Positions 1 to 9,196 of a DNA stretch of 64,000 bases are shown piece by piece. Position numbers and translations under genes: made by a program. Source of the stretch: Mytilus edulis. Lineage: Eukaryota; Mollusca; Bivalvia; Mytilida; Mytilidae. The stretch covers positions 5,174,207-5,238,206 of the forward strand of contig NC_092353.1 of assembly GCF_963676685.1 (NCBI RefSeq), in the 5' to 3' direction. Each line of letters begins with the position of its first letter. Positions within the stretch are counted from its first letter, which is position 1. The notes beneath the pieces are model-generated. The model made no database searches and was not told the DNA's origin. It saw nothing but the letters and a program-made list of their open reading frames with translations.

Positions 1-29
1 TACAAACTTTTTATATTTGACTATTTAAC

Positions 30-148
30 CTATAATGACTACATACAGGGCTACTGTTCTGTATTTCACTATATCCTGGATTGTGGAATCTTCTACAGTG
101 TTGGGAATCACAATGGTCTCTGTTTGTTTTGTTAGTATCATAGTATTT
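30..148 (-). CDS. Internal exon of the same minus-strand gene, continuing off the window
   Basis: An acceptor reading TTTTCAG is followed by 119 nt and a weaker GTTAAA donor. Entered in phase 0 from the 1834-1914 exon it is open for 39 codons (starting KYYDTNKTNRDHC, with four cysteines) and leaves in phase 2. A second frame (containing KQTETIVIPNTVEDST) is open as well, so the frame assignment rests on phase matching with the previous exon and would change if an unseen exon lies between. The gene must continue to the left of the window. Confidence 0.45.
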
Positions 149-442
149 CTGAAAATAAAATTAAACATAGTTTAGTACATGTAGCATTTATATAGATTAT
201 CATGTATCTCTAAAAATGAAATAACAAATAATCTATCATATACATGTAGAGGTTGGAAATTGTTAGTCACAATAATACAACCTGTATGAATGGTAAGTAT
301 ATTGGTTGGATTGGTGAAATTCTCTTTTCTTTTGTTATTTATAAACAATTTTTGACTAGTTCTACAAATTTTCTAGGCAAGAAAAAGTTGTCAACTCAAA
401 TAAATTATCATTTCCCCCCTATTATCAGAGTAGCATGAGAAC

Positions 443-594
443 CAGGCGCGGATCCAGATGGGGGGGTTCCGGGGGTTGGAACCCCCCCTTTTTTTTGGCC
501 GATCAATGCATTTGAATGGGAGCATATAGCTGGAACCCCCCCTTTACTCTGGGTTGGGAACCCCCCCTTTTTAAAATGGCTGGATCCGCCCCCG
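443..594. mobile_element. 152-bp hAT-type MITE, TSD AGAAC
   Basis: The left end reads CAGGCGCGGATCCAG and the right end, inverted, reads CGGGGGCGGATCCAG. Both are flanked by AGAAC (438-442 and 595-599). The interior has runs of G/C and the phrase TGGAACCCCCC. The ends match those of the deleted hAT element at 5185-6365, so that family probably mobilised it. It lies in the intron between the two leftmost exons. Confidence 0.75.
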
Positions 595-1489
595 AGAACC
601 AATTATGGCATACAGTATATAAACAGATAAATGATCTTTCTACTTTCATTGCAGCAAGCTGAAATCCTTTTTAAAGGTTTATACCAGAAACATTACATTT
701 ATTTTGGTTCTATCACTAAATAATTTCTGATGTATATAAATCAGTTAATAATAATAATACTTTATTCAGAAGCAATACAGCTTATAAAATATTATTATTA
801 ATGGAGCATTTATAATAGCTGTCAAATTCATGTTTACCAATTTGACTAAAATTTTCATATTTGATTTATTACATACATTGTGTACCTGTACTAAAATGTA
901 TATCCAAATTATAGGAAAAAAAGAAAAAAAAAACTAATTAACATAAAATGTATCAGCATTGGTTTGTATGTTGTCTAGACACAATCTAGTTATTAAACCA
1001 TTGAGGTGACCTCGGATGACTGTTGTCAAATGGTCTTATAAGCAATATAAACATGAATAGATAAATTGTGCAATTAGATTATTTTAGATCAGTTTGATTT
1101 CATATTATCGGTAAACAATATATTTTAATCATCATTTTACCTGTATAAGAATGAGTTTTACCTGTATAAGAATTAGTTTTACCTGTATGTGAATGAGGTT
1201 TTTTGTTGTTAGAACCAGTCAATCATTTGTTTATCCTTGGTTTTACTTTCAATGTTGACACTATTATTCTTTTAAAAACTGAACATGCCATATTCATGCG
1301 TAACCCATCTCTAGCTAAGGGGTTATATTGAAGGTCACATAAAAACAGATTCAAAGAGGTTGAATTTCTCTTGCATGTGAATAATTCATCAGCAATGTTT
1401 CTTTGCTTATTTACAACAAATTGAACCAAACTGGCTTCTTAAACCAAAATTATTATTCCCTTTCATCATTGTTCATTAATGATTGAAAA

Positions 1490-1755
1490 CTAGAACGAGA
1501 ATGTGTCCCTAGTACACAGATGCCCCATAGGCACTATCCTTTTCTATGTTCAGTGGACCGTGAAAATGGGGTAAAAACTCTAATTTGGCGTTAATATTAG
1601 AAAGATCATATCATAAGGAACATGTGTACTAAGTTTCAAGTTGATTGATCTTAAACTTCATCAAAAACTAACTTGACCAAAAACTTCAACCTGAAGTGGG
1701 AGATTGGACACACAGACCAGTAAACATAATTCCAATAAATGGGGCATTAAAAATC
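1490..1755 (+). repeat. Bivalve interspersed repeat, copy 1
   Basis: The block starting near GAATGTGTCCCTAGTACAC and ending at AATGGGGCATTAAAA recurs at 2893-3187 with scattered substitutions. No coding potential and no TIR are visible. It lies in an intron. The remainder of 600-1490 is AT-rich intron with nothing else I can name. Confidence 0.7.
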
Positions 1756-1833
1756 ATATTCTATTTTTGTTTATATCTTGTAGCTAATACCCCTTTAAAG
1801 CATGCTCTCTCTAAAAAAAACACAAGGACTCAC

Positions 1834-1914
1834 CTTACACTGCCTTGAGGTGTGTGACATGAACTGTACAATAGTACTAAAGGCGTCATCTATACTGGTG
1901 TATGAGTCTGATTC
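1834..1914 (-). CDS. Internal exon (27 codons) of the same minus-strand gene
   Basis: The exon lies between an acceptor reading TTGTAG and a strong GTGAGT donor. It is 81 nt long, phase 0 to phase 0, and encodes a peptide beginning ESDSYTSIDDAFSTIV and ending SRQCK. The frame continues directly from the exon at 3207-3341 (ending RPIE). The introns on both sides contain only repeats. The product is not recognised. Confidence 0.6.
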
Positions 1915-1956
1915 CTACAAAATCAAGTCAATAAAGGATAAACTTAGTTTTGTGAC

Positions 1957-2541
1957 AAAGGAGTAGGTCAGGTAAGGACCGATTTTGGCCTCAAATTTCA
2001 GGTTCATCTGACAAAAGATTTTGACAACTTTTTAAACCCTTATGTGTCTATTTCATTTGAATCAATCAGTTTATGTGAAAGATTTTATAACTGATTTAGT
2101 CATTAAAAACGATCCAATTCAAGCTCAAATATGAAAAATCAATCAAATATGCCGAAAAATGTCACTTTTCAGATGGTTTTTGTCAAAAATGAAAGTGGCC
2201 GCATCCGTGTTCATCCTAAACATTTATATATGTTATGTATTATAATAAAATGCAGCTTACATTTCAATATTAAGGATGAACACAAATCCGGCCACTTTCG
2301 TTTTACACAAAAACCTTCTAAAATTTAACTAAAACGCTAGATTGTGAAGATTTCAGTAATTAAGCATGACTTTATGGTGCTAGTACCCGATATATGTGCA
2401 TTGTATTGCCAAAAACAGCCCATATTTATGTAGCAGAGGCATTCTACTGTCCAATAAATAACTTAAAGTTTACATTTCAACAATTTTGTAAAAATGCTAT
2501 ATTTTGGGGCCAAAAAGGGTTCTTACTGGACCTACTCCTTT
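1957..2541. mobile_element. Foldback TIR element of about 585 bp
   Basis: The left arm (AAGGAGTAGGTCAGGTAAGG) is the inverse of the right arm (ending TTACTGGACCTACTCCTT). A second nested pair of arms surrounds the centre: AAAGTGGCCGCATCC near 2190 against GGCCACTTTCGTTTT near 2290. Short frames inside it are products of the inverted structure. No clear TSD was found. Confidence 0.6.
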
Positions 2542-2892
2542 CTTTGAAGCATGTCATGTATGTAATCAATTATTTCAGTTGTTAATGAGAATGTGTTTTC
2601 CCCCTTAAATTTAGCCTAATCAGCAATACCTTCCTTTGAAACAAGAATTTTAGAAAGAAAATGTCCATAATTTCATTTTGTCATGTGTTTGATTGTACCA
2701 TTATGACATTTTTTTTGTTAAAATGTCAAATGTTCTTTTTTCAATTTAAAAGATTTTCAAAAGGTATTGTTCATGGTGAAATATTAGACCACTTAATATT
2801 TAATACATTCTGAATTTTTAAGGCAAACTTGATTTGATACATCCTGTCCATTTAAACCAATTTTCATTTTTTTTTGGAAAAAATGACATTCA

Positions 2893-3187
2893 AACAAGAA
2901 TGTGTCTCCAGTACACAGATGCCCCATTCGCACTATCATTTTCTATGGTCAGTGGACCATAAAAACAGTGGAAAGTCTCTAATTTGGCATTAAAGCTAGA
3001 AAGATCATATCATAGGGAACATGTGTACTAAGTTTCAAGTTGATTGGACGTCAACTTCATCAAAAACTACCTCGACCAAAAACTTTAACCTGAAGCGGGA
3101 CAGACGGACGGACAAATGGACAAACAAACAGACGAATGAATGAACACACAGACCAGAAACATAATGCCTATAAATGGGGCATAAAAA
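2893..3187 (+). repeat. Bivalve interspersed repeat, copy 2
   Basis: This is a longer version of the block at 1490-1755, with an extra degenerate run of GACGGACGGACAAATGGACA near its end before the shared terminus AATGGGGCATAAAAA. Confidence 0.7.
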
Positions 3188-3206
3188 ATATTTTGACAGT
3201 GTTTAC

Positions 3207-3341
3207 CTCAATAGGTCTGTGACCTCTTGGTTTATATTCTGGCCAATTAACTTTCCTTGAAGCAGCTCTGAGATAAACATTCTGACCTACTGTTACAGCT
3301 CTATGTAATGCATTCTGAGCCCATACATCTCCAACGGGGTA
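3207..3341 (-). CDS. Internal exon (45 codons) of an unrecognised minus-strand gene
   Basis: This is the most upstream of three exons that I can read on the minus strand. It is bounded by a T-rich acceptor ending in TTTAG on its right and a GTAAAC donor on its left, and is open in phase 0 for exactly 45 codons. The peptide runs from YPVGDVWAQNALHRAV to RGHRPIE and is rich in basic and aromatic residues, unlike the surrounding repeat DNA. It joins in frame to the exon at 1834-1914. I do not recognise the family. No start codon is visible, so the 5-prime part must lie to the right, possibly beyond the transposon nest and the LTR element. Codon-like composition and paired splice signals are the only evidence. 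Confidence 0.6.
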
Positions 3342-3510
3342 CTAAATATAAATGTGTAATATAAAATAACAAATGAAAGTTGTGTTCAAATTTGTAATTA
3401 TAGATGAAAAATAACAAATGTAAATGTATTACAGCAAAAGTTTGACACAATTGCTTTCCTTAGAAAATGTGGTAGATACATTGTCAGTCGTAAGCAGTTG
3501 AGCTAAGGAA

Positions 3511-3581
3511 GTACTTCTTTAGCTCAGTCGGTATAACTGCCTCGTAGCACAGAGGGCCCTGGTTCTAGTCCTGGTGGAGAC
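3511..3581 (+). repeat. tRNA-derived SINE head or tRNA pseudogene
   Basis: The stretch contains an A-box-like TTTAGCTCAGTCGG (3518-3531) and a B-box-like GGTTCTAGTCC (3561-3571) at tRNA-like spacing. The T arm can pair at four of five positions and the anticodon stem at four, but the D stem and acceptor stem do not close properly. A functional tRNA is therefore unlikely. Internal pol III promoter elements with a degenerate cloverleaf are typical of SINE heads. Confidence 0.5.
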
Positions 3582-4052
3582 AAAGATGATTTTGTATGAA
3601 GAATCTTGGCCTCCAGTTATATAAGAATTATAATGTAAATTGACAAGTGGTCTCCCATTGTAGCCAGAATTGGTAACTTTGACGTATTTACAATACAAAT
3701 ATGAATACAGACAATTATAAATGTGTTTAGATATATAATGTCAGAATGTAAAATGACAATTGTAAAAGTGTTAAGATTTATAATGTAAAATGACAAGCTT
3801 TCAAGAAGTATTGGGGCCAATGGGCCATGAAACTGTTTGGCAGTATGTTGTTTCAGTTGTACACTACTGTCACCAGTTCAGCCTTGGTCGTTTTTCAATC
3901 TGCTTTATAGTTCAGCACTCCATTAACATACTGATAATGTGCTGGGCACTGCTGTCACTATGTCACAATGTGTGGGGTATTTAGTTTTTATTTACCATGT
4001 TTACAGTTAAATATATATATATCTAAATAAAAGTTCAGTCATTTTCTTAGTC

Positions 4053-4360
4053 TTCCATAGGCGGATCCAGCCCCCCCCCCCCCCCTTTTTGTGGGAAAAA
4101 TTTGTTTGATTATATAGGGAATTACTGAAGCATGACTGGAGCGGCCACAGGTGTGGACACAAAAAAATAAACAAAAAGTAGCCAAATGTCATTTCATATT
4201 TTCTTTTTATCATTTGGCTAAAAAAAATTGTGGACACAAGTGTGGAGACAAAAAAAATAAATAAATAGCCAAATGATAAAAAGAAAATATGAAATGACAA
4301 ATGTAGCCGCACAAGACTCAAGAGACAGATTAATAATTTCGGTCTAGACAAACCGGTACC
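4053..4360. repeat. Compound fragment: hAT-type end plus decayed Mutator-type MITE
   Basis: It starts with a truncated GGCGGATCCAG end followed by a C run. It then contains two inverted copies of TAGCCAAATGATAAAAAGAA and ends with GAGACAGATTAATAATTTCGGTCTA. That end matches the TIR of the intact element at 45610-46279, so this is an old, rearranged copy of that family. The 139-codon open frame across it is produced by the inverted repeats. Confidence 0.55.
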
Positions 4361-4410
4361 TCGAATGACCGAATAACAGTTATTATCCAAATAACACTTT
4401 GTATTCTTGT

Positions 4411-4772
4411 AATGACCGAATAACACTTACATTTTTAATATTGGCACACATTGGTGACTTTTAAACTTTGATTATTGAATTAGTATATATTAATGATGTA
4501 TTTTATAACTTAAAAATGATTAACATGATTAACAAAAAGCAGATAAGTTCATAAAAAACTTTTTAAATTTAGTGTGCACATCGAAAATGGGTGCGAACGG
4601 ACCTGATACCGGAAATCACAATGGCCCCCATGTTCGATGTACACACTAAATAATAAATTTAAAATGATCTTTATGAAATTATCTGCTATCTGAAATCATT
4701 TTCAAGTTATAAAATACATCGATTATATATTATTATTTAATAATCAATGTTTTAAGTGTTATTCGGTCATTT
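4411..4772. mobile_element. Foldback MITE of about 362 bp
   Basis: The left end reads AATGACCGAATAACACTTAC and the right end is its inverse (GTGTTATTCGGTCATT). The two halves remain complementary almost to the centre, passing through TTTATAACTT / AAGTTATAAA and TTTAGTGTGCACATCG / CGATGTACACACTAAA. An extra copy of the terminal motif lies just outside at 4363-4402. Confidence 0.65.
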
Positions 4773-5184
4773 GTGTCATTTGCATGTTTCCAATTGTTTG
4801 ACCTGTGATTTTTTTCTGTGTCTATTGATTTCTGAAATATGTTTTCGGACAAATTATTATTTTGGTTCATTATAGTTCTATCAATGTTTTGAATGCAAAA
4901 ATTATAGGTAATCCTATTTATCAGTCAGGGGTGCTACTTGTCCAAGTTATTTTTAATTACTTGAAGAAGTAATATTAAGTAAATTTGTAGGCTACTTATA
5001 CAAGTGAATTTTAATTACTTGTATAGGTAAAAAAAACATTGGCTGAGTTATGTCCCTTAGACCTTCAAATTTTTTTACTTGTATAAGTAAAAAAGTCATC
5101 CTATCTTCCTTTATTGAATTCTCAAGATTTCTTTTCTCTTATATAATTTTAAGTTATCTGCCCTTTGCAGATGTTTTCACTAAT

Positions 5185-6365
5185 CAGAGGCGGATCCAGG
5201 GGGTGGTCATCCGGTGCCGGTGACCACCCCCTGGGTTTGCAAAAATGGTGCACCATGTACCAAAAAATGGTGCACCTTGAACATTTTGAAAAATAAATTC
5301 GTCGATCAAATCAATTTGTCTATCGTAATCACCAGTCATAAAGTTGTCATTACTTACATTAAGGCTAAATACATGTACCTTGACAGGTATGTTTATACAA
5401 TGAACATGTAATCATCAATCGCTAATTACTTGGTCGATTTCTTTGATGTTAAGGTGTAAAAATGAAGAGACAGTCCTCAATCTTAGATGTTTTTAGCAGG
5501 TAATTTATACTTTTTTTACATTACTTTTATCTAAATTTTTAAAGTTTGTATAATAACTTTTCTCGACCAATAATATTTTTTTTACTGTGATGCCAGAGAC
5601 ATATAATACATGTATATGATGCCAAAATTCAAAAATAATTTTAAAGTTTAAAAGTCACATAAATATTCTATATTGAATTAATACCCCGTTCCATCATCTG
5701 TTTGTCTAAAAGTTTCGTTCATTCCAATTTTTTAGTAACTTATACCCTCTTTCCTTCAGGAAACGCCACAAATCAGCCCCCTCTGAAGTACATATATATG
5801 TACCAACGACTTGTAATGGACCTAGCATTGATACGAATAAAAGTGATCAGATTAAAGAAACAACCCCCGGCTTGCATATAAGTACAAACGACATTGGTTT
5901 TGTAAAACAACCAACACGTAAATTAACAAACGAAGAGAAATTTAATTTGATAAGAAATCATTTCCAACCTGGAATAAACTATAACTTTCCTATACAAAAA
6001 TATGCAGGAAAGAACAGACTGTTTCAGCTGAATTGGCTAAATCGCTATGATGGGCTAGTGTACTCACCTTCACAAGAAGGAGCTTACTGCATATACTGTG
6101 CTCTGTTTGTGGTTGATAGTTTGGGAACATTATCATGCAAACCACTAACAGATTTGGCACATGCAAAGGACTACTGATATTCAAACATGTATTGATAAAG
6201 CAATGAATGAACGTATAAAAGCAAACAGAACTGTTTTGAAATCTATATGCAAGTGTGTTTTGCTTTGTGGCAAACAGAATCTTCCTATAAGGGGCCATAA
6301 AAAAAAATTTAATTTAAGATTTCAAAAGGTGACCACCCCCTAATAAATTCCTGGATCCGCCCCTG
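5185..6365 (+). mobile_element. Deleted hAT-type transposon, TSD CTAAT
   Basis: The ends read CAGAGGCGGATCCAGG and, inverted, CAGGGGCGGATCCAGG. CTAAT flanks both sides (5180-5184, 6366-6370). The paralogous copy of the host element at 49210-49214 shows a single uninterrupted CTAAT, which is the expected empty site. The interior carries the first part of a transposase gene, so this is a deletion derivative and cannot move by itself. Confidence 0.75.
5462..6343 (+). pseudogene. Truncated hAT transposase (TTF-type, ZMYM1-like), two exons
   Basis: Exon 1 (5462-5499) starts with ATG and encodes MKRQSSILDVFS before a GTAATT donor. Exon 2 starts at 5760 after a TTCCTTCAG acceptor and joins in frame. 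Its product has the conserved core of TTF-type zinc-finger/hAT transposases: FQLNWLNRYDGLVYSPSQEG followed by AYCIYCALF (two cysteines of the finger). The frame stops at 6175-6177, and the next recognisable piece, ending in PIRGH near 6294, continues in another frame. The RNase H-like catalytic part and dimerisation domain are absent because the element ends at 6365. In this family the full protein cuts and pastes the element from its TIRs; here only the N-terminal quarter or so is left. The family name is by motif resemblance. Confidence 0.65.
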
Positions 6366-6683
6366 CTAATCATTTAAGTTTAATTTCATGGGCAATGAAA
6401 ATCCCATTTATCTGTTATCTTCAAAACACTGCTCATTTACAACTTACAAGCCCCCCAAGGAGCAATTTGAAGGCCTTGCGCAATCAGTTTCTTTGTTGAA
6501 TTAATGAGATGAAACATTGAACTCTAATTTAAAAATATGAGCTAACCTGGGAAAAATCATTAAAGCCCTGATATTACATCTCAAAACTTGAGAATTTTTG
6601 TAGGATTGTAAGAAAAATTTACTTGTAAGTAAATTTTTGAGAAAATTAAAGGGAGATTATTTAAACATTATTTATTAACTTAT

Positions 6684-7438
6684 GGTAGCACAATACAAAG
6701 ATTTTTTTACTTCCAATCACTAACCTTTGAAATGCTGTAACTTTCTTATGAATGCATAGAAAATAACAAAAGAGGTATATACAGATAGATAAAAGATAAT
6801 TCTTTTAAATGAATGCAATATTTTTATTATGCAATCATTATGTAATCAATTATTATGTAATTAGTTGCAAAATGTGGATAAGTTCACTTGAATGAATTTA
6901 GCTCTATCATCTTTTTAACTATACAGAAAATTTTAACGAAATCTTAATCAACACATCATGGGCTTCAAAAGGGTGTCTCAGATTGTCTCTATGGTATTAC
7001 ATTCTCTCATAAATCTCTAATTAGTGTAAACATCCTAACCACATAAAAGAAGATAATGTTTAATTAGGTGTAAAATTTGTTCTATACATTCTATCTGAAA
7101 TCTGAGACACCCTTTTGTAGATAATGGCCATAAGAACAACATATAATAAAATCGACCCTCTAGGGATACCTATGAAGAAGCTAATTTCATTTGAAAGTGG
7201 AAATTTGGTGAAAAATATTTTAGACACAGTTAATATTATAATTGGTTACATAATTGTTGCATAATACTAACATTGCATTAATTTGAAAGAGTAATCTGTT
7301 AGCTATCCAAAACCAGAGACATATATTATATGTCTCTGCCAAAACTAACACTTTTATAAATTTTCAAGCATTATTAAGAAAGTTACAGCATTTTAAAACT
7401 TGGGAGTTGGAGTTATAAAATCTTTGTATTGTGCTACC
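6684..7438. mobile_element. Third-level TIR element with TTAT/TTAA flanks
   Basis: The left arm GGTAGCACAATACAAAGATT is inverted at the right end (AATCTTTGTATTGTGCTACC), with similarity continuing for roughly 70 bp. The flanks are TTAT and TTAA (6680-6683, 7439-7442), possibly a mutated TTAA duplication. A central inverted pair (AAAAGGGTGTCTCAGAT near 6968, ATCTGAGACACCCTTTTG near 7099) makes it a foldback. The paralogous copy at 48799-49225 lacks this segment. No coding region is seen. Confidence 0.55.
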
Positions 7439-7512
7439 TTAAGTGTGTATTTTTTTTTTACTTCTTCAAGTAAATAAAAATACTTGTACAAGTAGTACCC
7501 CCGACTGTTTAT

Positions 7513-8828
7513 CAGCGCCTCCCCCTTTTTCTCAAACTGATTCTCTTCTGACACAATACTTTTTTTTCTAGGTAAGGACGAGTCGGTTTCATCATTTAGA
7601 GTAACATTGTTTAAAAAATTGATTATTTATGTGTAAGCTTTGTGTTAGATTAGATGTGTTCACCTGCTTCGCCATGTGATGTTTTTAAAAGTTAAAAAAG
7701 CATGATGTTTTTGTTTTCAAATTGCAGGAAGTGAAATTAGGCGTTTCTGTCATGCGCATGAAATAGTAATTTTGGCGGTATTTTTTAAAAGTTCACTGAC
7801 AAAATATGGCCTCCTTTTTTTCTGGCACTATCATAGGTGGATCCAAGTAGGCCCTGAGGGGCACGGCTGCCCTTTTGTTGGATAAAATTTAGTTGGTAAA
7901 TAATTCTATTTCCGTTGCAGTTGATCCCAATACGTATTTTATCGAAGTTGGCATTATGTCGATTGTTAAGTCAAATGAGTCGAGCATAGCGCATGATGAG
8001 AGCGGACGTGAAAATTTTTGCAGAGACAATCCTTCAACATCATTGAAATTTATTGTTTTGTCAAATTGATTTCATGGATAAATACTATTATCCTTAAATC
8101 GTATATTTTATCATTTGTATTATATTTTTTTGTTGAGAGAGGTTTCGGCAGATAATTTCAGGTTTGTTTGAGACATGTAGTCAGATGGAATCCATCAGTA
8201 GTTTCCATGTGGGAAACTATCAGACCAATCTATTTGATGTTTGAAGGTTTTAGCTGTTCCCCTAATCGATCGGTAGTTTCTTTCCGAGATCCTTATCATA
8301 GGATTTTCGGCTTTCCTCTATCAGGAATACAGCTGGGCATTTAGCGGTATCGGTTTGATTCCAAGTATGTCCTCTCCGGTTTCCCGTTCGTTGTCTAGGC
8401 ATTTGTGCGGCATCCGGGGTGACCGTATCCTTTATTTTGTATATGTTTTTTTATATTATGCATTTTTTTTTTTGAGGATGAGCAAGTCAGGTGAGTGTGT
8501 GTGTTTGTATGCTTTATTACATTGTACTTATTGTTTTGGGGAAGGTTAACTTTCTGGTAGTAAGACCCGTCACGGCCAGGCAGTGAAACTGGATAGGCAA
8601 ATGCTCACATTAAATCTGTACCGATACAGTGTGCTAAATGTCTTCCCTTTTACACCACAACCCAGGGTGGTGCTCCTATTAAAGGAGGGAGATACAGAAC
8701 ATACATTAATTTCTATGTTTCGGACGAAATTTTCAGCCTTAAGGTGGTATAGGAGTTTAAATTTTCGCGCCTTCTGCGCAAGAAGTTGCGCATCTGATAT
8801 CGACATTCGATCTGTTGTCGTAAATGAA
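7513..8828. other. Intergenic or intronic stretch without a gene
   Basis: I see a fragment of an hAT-type end at about 7835 (GGTGGATCCAAG) and a low-copy stretch around 8690-8760 containing TTTCGGACGAAATTTTCAGC. That phrase resembles the tandem units at 32.1-32.8 kb. No splice-bounded open frame could be supported. The short frames here overlap on both strands and have no family motifs. Confidence 0.4.
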
Positions 8829-8832
8829 ATAC

Positions 8833-9045
8833 TGTTGTAAAGGTGCAATAATTCGATATACCTTTCCTAATATAAGATGTTGTCTTGGTAGAATATACTG
8901 ATAGGGCAGGAATCCCAGGGCTGGAGTTCACCACAAGTGGGTCGTCTGAGCTCCGGATATATTCTGCGAGGTTGCGCAGTAAATACTAACTGAAGTTCCG
9001 GTAACAAATCTGGTTGTGGCAATCACTTTCCGGACATTTACTACA
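8833..9045 (-). repeat. 3-prime LTR (213 bp)
   Basis: On the minus strand it begins TGTAGTAAATG and ends TTTACAACA, giving the usual TG...CA boundaries. I found no difference from the other LTR over 213 positions. It is preceded on the minus strand by the polypurine tract. Confidence 0.95.
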
Positions 9046-9054
9046 TTCCTCCCC
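9046..9054 (-). promoter_or_regulatory. Polypurine tract (plus-strand primer)
   Basis: The minus strand reads GGGGAGGAA directly before the TGTAGT start of the 3-prime LTR. This is the expected place and composition for the RNase H-resistant primer of second-strand synthesis. Confidence 0.85.
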
Positions 9055-9196
9055 GTTTTATTAAAACGTCAGCCATCAATGCTGGCACTAATAACGATAT
9101 GCTAAAATCCTTCACCGAACCAAAAAACAAATTCATAACTGTCAATCAATCAATAATCTGGTTAAAAGCATATATACAAATTCCTTCATCCTGCAT

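Larger units (their letters stand above)
4922..7507. mobile_element. Outer hAT-like TIR element, TSD TTTAT, interrupted by two insertions
   Basis: The left end CAGTCAGGGGTGCTACTTGT matches the inverse of the right end (CAGTCGGGGGTACTACTTGT), and TTTAT flanks both sides (4917-4921 and 7508-7512). A second, partial copy lies in the opposite orientation at 48799-49225. Two further elements have inserted into this one, at 5185-6365 and 6684-7438. The element's own sequence has no recognisable coding region. Confidence 0.7.

Noticed and set aside
3511-3581. Functional tRNA gene
   Set aside because: A and B boxes are present but the D and acceptor stems do not pair; a SINE head or pseudogene is more likely.
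4007-4426. 139-codon minus-strand open frame
   Set aside because: It crosses a decayed MITE with internal inverted repeats and a C run; it has no domain and no splice or promoter context.
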